NCBI GenBank assembly: GCA_938035945.1
Contig: CALHOU010000019.1
Location: 1-64,000 of the forward strand
DNA length: 64,000 bases
From: an uncultured Granulosicoccaceae bacterium
GTDB lineage: Bacteria > Pseudomonadota > Gammaproteobacteria > Granulosicoccales > Granulosicoccaceae
Direction: 5' to 3'
The notes under the pieces are model-generated. The model did no database searches and was not told the origin of the DNA. It saw only the letters and a program-made list of their open reading frames with translations. The translations under genes and the position numbers were made by a program. Positions 31,242 to 41,199 of this stretch are shown here, one piece after another (positions within the stretch are counted from its first letter, which is position 1; the number at the start of each line of letters is the position of its first letter).

Positions 31242-32483
31242 TTGTTTCAACACAGCCACGTTATCGCGGCTACACTTATTAGTATGGCTTGCTTACGTCT
31301 TCCCAGCAATTTTTCACGAACGATTGTCCGTTGCGCGATAGTGCTCGTTGTTTGTACACAGGTGAGCCACGCCAATGATTCAAGCAATAGTGATGAGAAT
31401 CTGGAATCGGTCGAGAAAGAAATCCAATCCACCGCGGCGCGTCTTGAGCAGCTGGATGCAGAGATTGCGCAGAGCCGGGCCCTAAAGGCGAAGCTCGACA
31501 AAGCATTAAAAGTATCAAACGAAAAAGTCAGTGAACGTAAAGCGCGCATTAAAGGATTAAATGCCGACGTTAAAAAATACAATGCCCAACTCGACAAGCT
31601 CGAGGCGCAGATTGCGGCTGAGCAACAGAATGTGGAGAAACGCAAAAAAGTGTTGGCTGAATCAATTCGCCGAGCGCAACGCGTGACCTCCGGCCAAGGG
31701 TTAAAAGTCGTTTTACAAAACGATAATCCGGCTGACGCAGACAGACTCGGCGTTTATACCGCCTACTTTATGCGCGCACAACAACGCGCGATTGTTGAAC
31801 AGTACGCCGTGCTGAAAAAAATTGACGAGGCCCGCCACGAGGCTTTAAAAAACAGGAATTGGTTAAATCACATCAAAAACAAGGCGAGTAGCCAGTATGA
31901 CTCGTACAAGAATGAGCAGATCAAGAAAAAGCAGTCCATTGGCGAGGTAGAGACACAGATAACGTCTAAAACCCGCACGGTGGCCGAATTGAAATTAGAT
32001 CAGGCTCGGCTGCAGGCTTTAATGGAAGAGCTGCGCGCAGCTCAGATTGCTCGCTCCGGATATTTCTTATCGGGTCAGGGTAAATACCCCTTACCCGTGG
32101 CTGGCAAAATCACGGCACGCTTCGGAGAAGTGAAGTCTGTAGGAAAGCTGCGCTGGGAAGGCTACTTCATCGAAGCTGCTAAAGGCTCGCCTGTTCGTGC
32201 CATCGCCGATGGTGCCGTCATCTACAGCGACTGGTTGCAAGGCTTTGGCATGTTAGTCATATTGGACCACGGCGACGGCTATATGACGTTGTATGGCGGT
32301 AACCGCGAGGTGGCGGTACAACAGGAAGATTGGGTCGATTCAGGTGCAACAATTGCAACTGTTGGAGACTCAGGTGGTCAAAAGACCAGCGGCGTTTATT
32401 TTGAAATTCGTCACAACGCCAAACCTGTCGACCCAAAACAGTGGGTCAGCGCCAAAAACAGCATCAAGAGTGCCAAGAAGTAG
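31242..32483 (+). CDS. murein hydrolase activator EnvC family (coiled coil + M23/LytM domain)
   Basis: Signal peptide, long coiled coil, C-terminal LytM (YFIEAAKGSPVRAIADGAVIYSDWLQGFGMLVILDHGDGYMTLYGGN). Confidence 0.92.
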   Translation: MFQHSHVIAATLISMACLRLPSNFSRTIVRCAIVLVVCTQVSHANDSSNSDENLESVEKEIQSTAARLEQLDAEIAQSRALKAKLDKALKVSNEKVSERKARIKGLNADVKKYNAQLDKLEAQIAAEQQNVEKRKKVLAESIRRAQRVTSGQGLKVVLQNDNPADADRLGVYTAYFMRAQQRAIVEQYAVLKKIDEARHEALKNRNWLNHIKNKASSQYDSYKNEQIKKKQSIGEVETQITSKTRTVAELKLDQARLQALMEELRAAQIARSGYFLSGQGKYPLPVAGKITARFGEVKSVGKLRWEGYFIEAAKGSPVRAIADGAVIYSDWLQGFGMLVILDHGDGYMTLYGGNREVAVQQEDWVDSGATIATVGDSGGQKTSGVYFEIRHNAKPVDPKQWVSAKNSIKSAKK

Positions 32484-32623
32484 CTGGCTTAGGCCGAAAA
32501 ACGGTAGACTGCCAATAAAAACACAGGTTTACCACTACCCCTGACCGGCCCATCACGGGCATGAAGGTTGGGACAAATCAGGCTGTGGCCTGTTAGTAGC
32601 GTTGGTAATTGGAGCCAATAATA

Positions 32624-33946
32624 ATGAGCGTAAAATCAAGACCTCTTACGATGGTACTGCTGGGCACTGTGCTTGGCGCGTCGCTAACCCTGGGACAGGG
32701 TGTCTGGGCAACGCGAAACAGTAGCGAACTGGCGTTGCCGCTAGAGCAAATGCGCACCTTCACCGATGTGTTCTCTCGAATTAAAAATGATTACGTGGAA
32801 GAAGTCAGCGATGAAGAGCTGCTCGAACACGCAATCCGCGGCATGCTCAATGGCCTCGACCCTCACTCCGCCTATTTAAATTCTGAAGAATATAATGAGC
32901 TTCGAATCGGCACCACCGGTGAATTTGGTGGGCTGGGCATCGAAGTGGGCATGGAAGACGGTTTTGTAAAAGTGGTCTCTCCAATCGATGACACCCCAGC
33001 ACAACGTGCAGGTGTTGAAGCCGGCGACTTGATCATTCGCCTGGACGACACGCCCGTAAAAGGCTTGTCATTAAACGATGCAGTCAAACTTATGCGTGGA
33101 AAGCCGGGCAGCCCAATCAGCCTAACCATCATTCGTGAAGGTGAAGATCAACCGCTGACTATCGAAATCAAACGCGACATCATTAAAGTCACCAGTGTGA
33201 AAAACCGCATGCTCGATGACAACTATGGCTATGTTCGAATTTCTAACTTCCAAACCAAGACTACCGCGGATATGCTTAAAGCCATCCGCAAAATGAAAAA
33301 AGACTCTGGTGGTTCTTTGAGTGGTCTGGTACTTGATTTACGCAACAACCCAGGCGGTGTGTTATCTGGCGCTGTTGGTGTATCGGATGCGTTTTTGAAT
33401 GAAGGCATGATCGTCTATACCGACGGCCGCGAACAAGACAATAAACTTCGCTACGATGCAACCCAAGGCGACATCCTGGATGGCAGCCCACTGGTTGTAT
33501 TGGTAAACGGTGGTTCAGCATCGGCATCTGAGATTGTTGCGGGTGCTATGCAAGATCACAATCGCGCCATCATTATGGGCACTAAAACCTTTGGTAAGGG
33601 TTCGGTACAAACCATCCAAGATCTGCAAACTGGTGGTGCTGTGAAACTCACAACATCGCGTTACTACACACCCGAAGGTCGCTCAATTCAAGCACTCGGC
33701 ATTGAGCCAGACATCATCACCAAGCCTGGCACATGGAAAAAACCAGAGACAGAATCAAGCTACAAGCCATTGACTGAATCAAGCCTGTCTGGCCACTTAG
33801 TCGGTGCAGACGAGCAAACCGCTGAAGAGAAAAAAGCCGAAGAGGAAGCGAAGAAGGCTGACGAGTTAGTGTTCGATGACTTTCAGCTTTTTGAAGCGTT
33901 GAACCTATTAAAGGGCTTGGCAATTTTGCAACAGGCGAAAGGCTAA
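32624..33946 (+). CDS. ctpA: S41 family carboxy-terminal processing peptidase
   Basis: PDZ domain; GGSASASEIVAGAMQDHNRAIIMGTKTFGKGSVQT catalytic region. Confidence 0.95.
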   Translation: MSVKSRPLTMVLLGTVLGASLTLGQGVWATRNSSELALPLEQMRTFTDVFSRIKNDYVEEVSDEELLEHAIRGMLNGLDPHSAYLNSEEYNELRIGTTGEFGGLGIEVGMEDGFVKVVSPIDDTPAQRAGVEAGDLIIRLDDTPVKGLSLNDAVKLMRGKPGSPISLTIIREGEDQPLTIEIKRDIIKVTSVKNRMLDDNYGYVRISNFQTKTTADMLKAIRKMKKDSGGSLSGLVLDLRNNPGGVLSGAVGVSDAFLNEGMIVYTDGREQDNKLRYDATQGDILDGSPLVVLVNGGSASASEIVAGAMQDHNRAIIMGTKTFGKGSVQTIQDLQTGGAVKLTTSRYYTPEGRSIQALGIEPDIITKPGTWKKPETESSYKPLTESSLSGHLVGADEQTAEEKKAEEEAKKADELVFDDFQLFEALNLLKGLAILQQAKG

Positions 33947-33973
33947 TCCTTATCAACAATCTGTTTTAATGAC

Positions 33974-34008
33974 AAAGGCGGTTTGCTTCTCAGCACACCG
34001 CCTTTTTT
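33974..34008 (+). terminator. rho-independent terminator after ctpA
   Basis: aaaggcggt-ttgcttctcagcac-accgcctttttt. Confidence 0.85.
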
Positions 34009-34205
34009 GTACCAACCGCGCTAATTAAAGCGTGTGATCACACTCACCGTGCCGATTTTTTTCTCCGACCACGTTTAACTGATTTTCCCTGTCTTGATAT
34101 ACAGAAAAGTATAGTTAACGCAACACCGCAGAAAGCTTAAGTGCTGATAATGGAATGCAAGATACACACTAACCATTTCAACTATCAATAGAACGGGAGC
34201 ATGTT

Positions 34206-34466
34206 ATGCACAACTTAGAGCGGGTAAACCATTCGATTGCAACAGCCATTGGTGGTATGCATCCAGATTCAAACGCTGTAATACGCAGCATGCTTAATCG
34301 TGAAATTCAATCGGTCATTGGGTATCGCTCATCGATTCAAGTTGAGTGTAATAATGGCGTTGTCACACTCACTGGGTATTTCGCTAACAAGAACGATCAG
34401 AATCGTGCTTTAAGAAAAGCGATATCGAACCCTTGCGTGAGCAGGGTTGTTAATAATGCGAATTGA
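34206..34466 (+). CDS. BON domain protein
   Basis: IQVECNNGVVTLTGYFANKNDQNRALRKAISNPCVSRVVNN; gggagc RBS upstream. Confidence 0.75.
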   Translation: MHNLERVNHSIATAIGGMHPDSNAVIRSMLNREIQSVIGYRSSIQVECNNGVVTLTGYFANKNDQNRALRKAISNPCVSRVVNNAN

Positions 34467-34518
34467 ATAGTCACATCAAATTTGATTGACTGAAATATAT
34501 GTGCAATCAACCGCGAGT

Positions 34519-35577
34519 TCAGCCCGACTTTTCTAGCTGCAATAGCGCTTGCTTCGTCTCTACACCCCATCGGTAACCGCCAACACTGCCATCGCCACGC
34601 AACACTCGGTGACACGGTATGAGCAAAGCGATACGGTTTTTACCACAGGCCGACGCTGCAGCTCGAAAGGCATTGGGTTGGCCGATACCATTGGCAACAT
34701 CCGTATAAGATACTGTGGCGCCTTCTTCCACGGATTGCAAAAACGCCCAAACACGTAATTGAAAGGCCGTGCCTCGTATATCCAATGGAATGTTTGGCAT
34801 GTTTTGGTTTTCGTTTAAGTAAGCCTCTATCGCCTTAAACCATTCCTTAAGCTGCTTATTGGATTTAACGGCTTTGATTTGCGCTAGTGAAAACTCTTCA
34901 CTTAAGTGTTTACACAGTTCTGCTTCACTGCTGCCAAACATCACAAAGCACACACCTTTATTCGTTGCGGCCAGCATTAAGCGACCAAAGCGTGTGTTTT
35001 TGCAAATGTAGTTAATCGTTTCGTTCTTGGCTCCAGCCTTATAAGCACCGGGCGTCATACCTATGTTAGTCGTGGCTTTTTCATATACCCGGCTCGATGA
35101 ACCATAGCCGGCGGCAAACACCGCATCCGTAACTGATTCGCCTTTTTTTAACAGCATTTTGAATTGACTATGGCGAATGCCTTCTTGAAACGCTTTAGGC
35201 GACAATCCGATTGTGGCTTTAAATGCTTTTTGCAAATGCGCAGGTGATAAATCGAACCGATCAGCAAGCATGGACAGCGTGATTTTCTCGTGCGCATTCG
35301 CTTCGATGTAACGCGCTATGTTTACTAACTTGTCGTCATCTTGATTTAATGATTCGGGCGAACAGCGTTTGCAAGCCCTGAAACCCGCCTTTTTCGCGCT
35401 TTGCACGGAATCGTAGAAGCGGAGGTTTTCAGGTTTTGCCCGTCGAGAGTTACACGATGGCTTACAAAAAACACCGGTGGTGATAACACCAAAGAACAAT
35501 TTACCGTCGTAGCTTGCGTCGCGCTTACGAACGGCTTGTATGGCTTCGTTTTCGCCTATGGCAATGGTTACATTCAT
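34519..35577 (-). CDS. ada: bifunctional Ada: AraC-type regulator / methylated-DNA--protein-cysteine methyltransferase
   Basis: GVFCKPSCNSRRAKPENLRFY (Ada Zn domain), HTH_18 region, IPCHRVLRGDGSVGGYRWG (MGMT active site). Confidence 0.93.
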   Translation of the reverse strand: MNVTIAIGENEAIQAVRKRDASYDGKLFFGVITTGVFCKPSCNSRRAKPENLRFYDSVQSAKKAGFRACKRCSPESLNQDDDKLVNIARYIEANAHEKITLSMLADRFDLSPAHLQKAFKATIGLSPKAFQEGIRHSQFKMLLKKGESVTDAVFAAGYGSSSRVYEKATTNIGMTPGAYKAGAKNETINYICKNTRFGRLMLAATNKGVCFVMFGSSEAELCKHLSEEFSLAQIKAVKSNKQLKEWFKAIEAYLNENQNMPNIPLDIRGTAFQLRVWAFLQSVEEGATVSYTDVANGIGQPNAFRAAASACGKNRIALLIPCHRVLRGDGSVGGYRWGVETKQALLQLEKSG

Positions 35578-35938
35578 GAATCCAGTATATGCCTCGATCT
35601 ATGACAACTGCTCTCCGAATCTTGTGGTCATATTTTAAATCGATGATATAGCCGACGATATCATCGGTTTTCCAAGCGGAAGTTTGGCATAGCACCGAAA
35701 AAGAACCCAGAACCCCGCACCGCTGAAGTCGACGGATTTGCTTTTGGGAAATTCTACAGACCGAGAGCGCGGTTGCTAGAAGTTTAATTCGCGCTTTGAG
35801 GGCATCACACAGTAGGTGTGGAAGGGAGTACGGCGAAAAACTGGAGAGATGCAGAAATGCGGGCTAAAGCACTGTTGATAGCCCTTCGCATATTTTTTAG
35901 CTAGTACACAGGGTAAGCTAGTACAAAAAAAGATTGGA

Positions 35939-36103
35939 TTAGGATCCAGAGGAGTTGCCGCCGGCTCCACTGCCACCACCATTGCCGTCGCTACCCGTCA
36001 TCCCATTGGCGGTTTCTGAAATATCCAATTCATTCAGGGTTGGCGTCTGCCAGACTTTCAATGTTTCCAAGTCTTTCTGTGATTTTATTTGTTCATTACT
36101 CAT
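35939..36103 (-). CDS. putative lasso-peptide-like RiPP precursor (A), 54 aa
   Basis: ATG at 36103 with RBS aaaagga 8 nt upstream. MSNEQIKSQKDLETLKVWQTPTLNELDISETANGMTGSDGNGGGSGAGGNSSGS: leader WxxPxLxxLD...T, Gly/Ser/Asn-rich C-terminus; next to RiPP enzymes. Confidence 0.75.
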   Translation of the reverse strand: MSNEQIKSQKDLETLKVWQTPTLNELDISETANGMTGSDGNGGGSGAGGNSSGS

Positions 36104-36271
36104 TAAAAATATCCTTTTAGATTTATTCTTTCGCGAACGAATCATAGTAATTATTTTGACAGCCCGATATAAGACTAATGGGTAGTTCAATCACCAATTT
36201 GTCTACAAATACTATATAGAGTAAATATTCAAGCCAAAACACGTTATTAAGTACTATTTGCACTTTCACAT

Positions 36272-38161
36272 CTAAGTGTATTTTCTAATAAACAGTCCTG
36301 TTGCAATCGCATTAAGGAATATTCCATAAGCAGACATATGAGTCGCAAAATCGGGCTGGGGGTTATTTTTTATATCGTGCCAAATGCTGTTAACCAATTT
36401 CAAATCAATGACGTCTCGGACATAGGGGTCTTTTGAGAAGTCATCGAGCAGGTATTCAATTCTTGTGGCGTCTTGGCGTAATTTGTGAACCAAGTCCGCT
36501 GCCTGAAGGCCACGAACCTGATTGATGAGCACATCTCGTGGTAAAAAACTCGAGACCTGTTTAGCCAACCACCTCGGTTCGTCATTGGGACCGATAAAAA
36601 CCCTGTCTGGCAATCCCAAGGTATAGAGAACCAATGCAGTATCAGACGTGGGATCCAAAACATCCATCCCGTGAGTTCTGGAGAGCGCATCCCAGAGCAC
36701 GCCTGCGCCAATCTTTGGCGCTAGGAATTCCAGACGTTCGTCGAGCGAATTCTGGTGTAGGTTTGTTGTGTAAAACGTAGGATCATGACCTGCAACCTTC
36801 ATCAGGCCGACAAGGTTTAATCGTTCAACAAATTTCTTATTAATGGGCGAATACTCGCGCCATGGATTACCACCGGTTTTTAACAATAAGAGCATTTTTC
36901 TGACATCCAAAACCGGACGCTTCCACCTCGATTTTGATAAAGCTCTTCTAAACTTCAAAGATCGTAGATCCTCGGTAATACTGTTTGCTCGTCGCCCGGC
37001 AAAAGAAAAAGTAATATTTCCAAGACCGCCATTGAGCAATACATGATTTCCATCCGATTGACTTTGTTTTGCAACACTGTTTATCCAGTGATCATTACTG
37101 GTGGCATAAAATGGCTGACAGGTTGAAGCAATAGAATGTTCTATCCCTTGAATCGGGGAAATGTCCGCCGAATCTACCGTGTGAAATTTTATGTTCGGTT
37201 GGGAATTTGCTATTAGTTTCGCTAACTCTGCCTCATTCGCTGTTCGACCCTTGCGAACTATTGTGTTTTCCGGGTACAGTGGAATAGAGCAGTAAGCATC
37301 AAGACTAACATTACTTTCAGACAGTGTTTTCGCCGCCATCATTGCGACGCTTGACGAATCAAGACCGCTACTTAGCATGCTTGACGTATTAAGTTTTGTA
37401 CACACTCTGGAATCAACTGCTTTTTGTAATAGCGCGCCGGTAGCCTCTATTGCCTCCGCCTGGCTAATGTTATTGTTGATTTCAATGTTCTCCTCCATTT
37501 TCCAAAATCTGCGCACGCTGATTTGATTGCCTTCAAATGTCAACATGCTTGCGGGAGGTAAAAAATGAATGTTCTCAAAGCAGGTTAGATAATCGTTTTC
37601 ACCGTCCCAGCGTGTCATGGATTTGGCGATGTAAATATCTCTGATTTTCTTCTCTACGCTGGGCAACACGAGTAAAGATTCAAGAGCGGTACTAAAGGCG
37701 AATAATTCGCGGTTTTTTACGTAATATAGTGGCTTCTGACCATGATGTTCCCTGGCAATAACAAGCGTTTTATCTGCTTTATTCCATCCAGAAATAATCC
37801 AATCCCCAAACGCACTGCAAAAATTCGTATCCCTATTTCTTCTTATGAAGGTTTCTATTAGCTCGATATCACTGTAAGCATCTTTGTCAGTGCTTGATAA
37901 ACCAAGCGATGACATGACATACTTTTTGTCGTCAAGTCGACAATGGCCACTGAATACCCAACTGTCAGTATTCCTTATCTTTTGTTTTCCACCTCTAAGC
38001 ACGTCAGATTCGATGTTTACCTGACCCAACATGACATTCTCAGTGATTACACTGTCAGTTGAATAGTGATTAAACCGACTTAACCCATGTAACATTCGCT
38101 GAGAATAATCATGTATGTCGATTGAGTCATTGCTCAAAATCAGGCCGCATATTCCAGACAT
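36272..38161 (-). CDS. asparagine synthetase-like protein (lasso peptide cyclase C homologue)
   Basis: Class-II amidotransferase-like N-term (MSGICGLI) and synthetase domain SSMLSSGLDSSSVAMMAA (SGxDSS PP-loop). Confidence 0.88.
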   Translation of the reverse strand: MSGICGLILSNDSIDIHDYSQRMLHGLSRFNHYSTDSVITENVMLGQVNIESDVLRGGKQKIRNTDSWVFSGHCRLDDKKYVMSSLGLSSTDKDAYSDIELIETFIRRNRDTNFCSAFGDWIISGWNKADKTLVIAREHHGQKPLYYVKNRELFAFSTALESLLVLPSVEKKIRDIYIAKSMTRWDGENDYLTCFENIHFLPPASMLTFEGNQISVRRFWKMEENIEINNNISQAEAIEATGALLQKAVDSRVCTKLNTSSMLSSGLDSSSVAMMAAKTLSESNVSLDAYCSIPLYPENTIVRKGRTANEAELAKLIANSQPNIKFHTVDSADISPIQGIEHSIASTCQPFYATSNDHWINSVAKQSQSDGNHVLLNGGLGNITFSFAGRRANSITEDLRSLKFRRALSKSRWKRPVLDVRKMLLLLKTGGNPWREYSPINKKFVERLNLVGLMKVAGHDPTFYTTNLHQNSLDERLEFLAPKIGAGVLWDALSRTHGMDVLDPTSDTALVLYTLGLPDRVFIGPNDEPRWLAKQVSSFLPRDVLINQVRGLQAADLVHKLRQDATRIEYLLDDFSKDPYVRDVIDLKLVNSIWHDIKNNPQPDFATHMSAYGIFLNAIATGLFIRKYT

Positions 38162-38175
38162 AAAGGTTGCTCTTT

Positions 38176-39855
38176 TTAGATATCTAACAGCTGATAGTTG
38201 TGAAGTTTCTTTTTACTGGTTGCAATTGAAGATAGGGACGATTCATGACTAATAATGATCACGCCCTTGTCTTTACTCCATTCGGGTGAACGCTCTATAA
38301 ACCAATTAACGCCATCACTATCAAGCATAGAAGTGGGCTCATCCAGAATTAAAAAGCCAGGATGAGTCATAACCGCCCTGGCAAAAGAAAGCTTTTGCTG
38401 TTGTCCACCCGACAAGCCTGCTCCACCTGTTACCAATTGAGTGTCCAACCCTTCTGGCAAGTCATCTATGAACGTTTGCGCGCCTGATTGAAAAAGAGCT
38501 TTGCGGAGGTCGTCCGCTGAACAGTTTCTTCCCAACAGAAGGTTATCCTTTATAGGTCCTTGCCTAAGCATTGGTTGCTGCGCAACATATCCAAAATTAC
38601 TTCGCCAACTTTTATCTTGCGAGCGCATCGAAGAAGCACCTGAAATAGAAATCTCACCTTTTGCAGGAGCTAACAAATCCAGTAGTAGATAGGCAAGAGT
38701 GGACTTACCTGAACCATTTTCACCTGTTAGTAGCAGTATATCCCCCTGTTTTAAATTAAAGCTTATATTTTCAAGCAGCCGCTCACCTCGTCCATACGAG
38801 AAAGACAGATCATCAACCCTTAATACTAAGTCGGAGTCGTTTGTCTGTGGCGTCTGCTTGATTACTGGCGTAAGCCTTGGTTCTTTGTGGTCACTCGAGT
38901 TTGTATCGAGCAATCGCATGATTCGCTCATAGGCAGCAAAGGCCTGTTGATATTTTGCAAATATTCCCGCCAAAGCAGCAAATGGCCGCACCACCAACAA
39001 TCCATACAATAATAAATAACTCCAGTCAGACGGTTTTAGATTGGCCTTTAATGCACTCCCAAAAACTAAAATTGAACCTATGACTAATATGAGTAAGCTA
39101 AAAAACCTAACGATTGGTGTAATAGAAGATTGTAATGCTATATAAGATAAGGATTGGTTTCTTAATGATTTATTCAATTCAGAAAAATTAGCTATTGAAT
39201 AACTCTCAGTCGCAGTGGCCTTTGTTATTAAGTACGTAAGAAAATTCTCTTCGGCGTGGGCAAATAGTTCTCCTTGAGTCTGCAGCATTTTCGCAGCTCG
39301 TCGCCGAGTCAGCCTTCTTAAAAGCACCGATATTACAATGGTCGGAAATGCCGCAAACAATATAACTAATGACAGTACTGGGCTTGTTTTGAGAATGACT
39401 AAATATGCGCCGAGTGCCGTAATAAGTTGAAGCAGTACAAGCGGTAAGTTATTCCCCAAAAAATATCCCAGTACATTCGTATCGGCCGTTAATCTGGATA
39501 ATCTTTCTCCCCGAGCATGTTCATTCCACTGTTTTAAAGCTGAGTTAATACTATTCGAATAGACAGCCTCACGAAAATCAAAAATTATCTGCTGAGTGAC
39601 CTTTCCACTCTGGTAAATGGCATAAAAAGAGGCGACAGATTGAAATGCCATAACGCCAATCCAGCCGGAGACAAGCTGTGAGATGGCCAATCTATGACTT
39701 TGAGACTCGTCAAATCCAAGCTCGATTAACCTGCCCAAAAACCAAGGAAAACTCAGCAGCGCAATACTGCTAAGGACTAGCGCAATTGCGATTAAAACCA
39801 GACGGCCGTAATGGGGCTGTATATATTTAACATCTATGAATTTACCAGCTTGCAT
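38176..39855 (-). CDS. ABC transporter, fused TM and ATPase domains (RiPP exporter D candidate)
   Basis: TM domain; Walker A GENGSGKST; LSGGQQQKLSFARA; Walker B FLILDEPTS. Confidence 0.92.
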   Translation of the reverse strand: MQAGKFIDVKYIQPHYGRLVLIAIALVLSSIALLSFPWFLGRLIELGFDESQSHRLAISQLVSGWIGVMAFQSVASFYAIYQSGKVTQQIIFDFREAVYSNSINSALKQWNEHARGERLSRLTADTNVLGYFLGNNLPLVLLQLITALGAYLVILKTSPVLSLVILFAAFPTIVISVLLRRLTRRRAAKMLQTQGELFAHAEENFLTYLITKATATESYSIANFSELNKSLRNQSLSYIALQSSITPIVRFFSLLILVIGSILVFGSALKANLKPSDWSYLLLYGLLVVRPFAALAGIFAKYQQAFAAYERIMRLLDTNSSDHKEPRLTPVIKQTPQTNDSDLVLRVDDLSFSYGRGERLLENISFNLKQGDILLLTGENGSGKSTLAYLLLDLLAPAKGEISISGASSMRSQDKSWRSNFGYVAQQPMLRQGPIKDNLLLGRNCSADDLRKALFQSGAQTFIDDLPEGLDTQLVTGGAGLSGGQQQKLSFARAVMTHPGFLILDEPTSMLDSDGVNWFIERSPEWSKDKGVIIISHESSLSSIATSKKKLHNYQLLDI

Positions 39856-40169
39856 ATGCGTTTTGTTCGGAATAGCTCTTCGCTAAGGGCAGCAGTGAGG
39901 GCCGCGTGAGCCGATGACCACATTTAAGAAGCAATTATCAGGGAACGCTCCGCTTGGCAGAATAGCAAAATTGCCCCACCGTCGCTAAAAATTGCAGTTT
40001 GAATATACGGTCACATAATACAAGTGTGCTCTTGGTACTTACATAGATATATTTGTATACTTGAATTGAGGAAGGACCTTGATTTACCCATGGCGCCTAT
40101 ACCTACTATTTGTAGGGGTTTGAATGCGCGATATACTCGCTAGATTTATATTGTGTGTAAACAAAACCG

Positions 40170-41150
40170 ATGCTGCACGAATCCAATCATAACAATATAT
40201 CTCAATTCACTTTACAGCATCACTATGCTGCCTTTGGCATGCACGTTGACTCCTCTCTCCCACTACCTGAATTATGCACACCGGAACAGAAGAACATTGA
40301 AACACGCTTGCAACGCGTGACAATAAGTGAGTGTAGATCTATCGAAACTGACGGCATACAGCTTGAAGAAAACCAGTGGCTAGCGGTTTCGGAAAACAGA
40401 TTGCTTTTCAGAATTAATAACGTTGGGTCCTTTTTGGTTAGTAACGGCAAAGATATAAGATTCGAAAGAACTGTGGTTGACGGCAACGACGTGGTATTGG
40501 ACAAAGACCTCAGAGTATTCATTCTGGGTTCGTGCTTCGGCGCTATAGCCCTTCAAAATAAGTTGCTACCCATACACGGGAGTGTTGTGGTTTTAGAGAA
40601 AGGCGCCATGGCTTTTGTTGGCGATTCTGGTGCAGGTAAATCTACCATGCTAGGTTCGTTTCTAGCATGCGGATATAAAATGTTGACAGATGACGTGTGT
40701 GTTCTCAATTTTGATGATGACCGACCAACAGCATTTCCAGCTTATCCACAATGCAAATACAACAAAGACAGCGCAGATCTTTTAGGGCACAAATTTGATA
40801 ATATGCGATGGATAAACAGATTTAAATCAAAAAAATATTTGGACACAGCCGATCACTTTGAAACTCAGTCGCAGCCGTTGACCACTATCATTGCACTAGA
40901 ACCCAGCGCGAGCGCAAACAAATTGATGATGAATAAAATTAACGGTTTAGAAAAGTTTGAGACCATCTTTCGAAATACTTATAGACAGGTATTTCATTAT
41001 GGAGAAGAGAATAAGAAAACAATTTTACAGCAGGTTGCCAATTGCACGCAGAATTGCGAAGTCTATAAGTTAATCAGACCAACATCGAAAAGCTACTCTC
41101 CTGAAGAAATGGTTGAATTCGTTACAGATTTCTGCGCCTCAGCCGTTTAA
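40170..41150 (+). CDS. HPr kinase/phosphorylase C-terminal-domain-like kinase (lasso tailoring kinase candidate)
   Basis: LPIHGSVVVLEKGAMAFVGDSGAGKSTMLGSFLACGYKMLTDDVCVL (HprK-type P-loop and LTDD). Confidence 0.85.
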   Translation: MLHESNHNNISQFTLQHHYAAFGMHVDSSLPLPELCTPEQKNIETRLQRVTISECRSIETDGIQLEENQWLAVSENRLLFRINNVGSFLVSNGKDIRFERTVVDGNDVVLDKDLRVFILGSCFGAIALQNKLLPIHGSVVVLEKGAMAFVGDSGAGKSTMLGSFLACGYKMLTDDVCVLNFDDDRPTAFPAYPQCKYNKDSADLLGHKFDNMRWINRFKSKKYLDTADHFETQSQPLTTIIALEPSASANKLMMNKINGLEKFETIFRNTYRQVFHYGEENKKTILQQVANCTQNCEVYKLIRPTSKSYSPEEMVEFVTDFCASAV

Positions 41151-41199
41151 ATTGAACTGACCACATCATTTGGAACAGGGACCGTATTACTAAAGCACA

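Noticed and set aside
34032-34043. GTGTGATCACAC perfect palindrome upstream of the BON gene, possible CRP site
   Set aside because: CRP sites need TGTGA-N6-TCACA; here the half-sites abut without spacer, so only a generic palindrome is supported.
35776-35982. 68-aa minus-strand ORF overlapping the precursor region
   Set aside because: Overlaps the precursor's 3' end in another frame, no RBS or family features; probably spurious.
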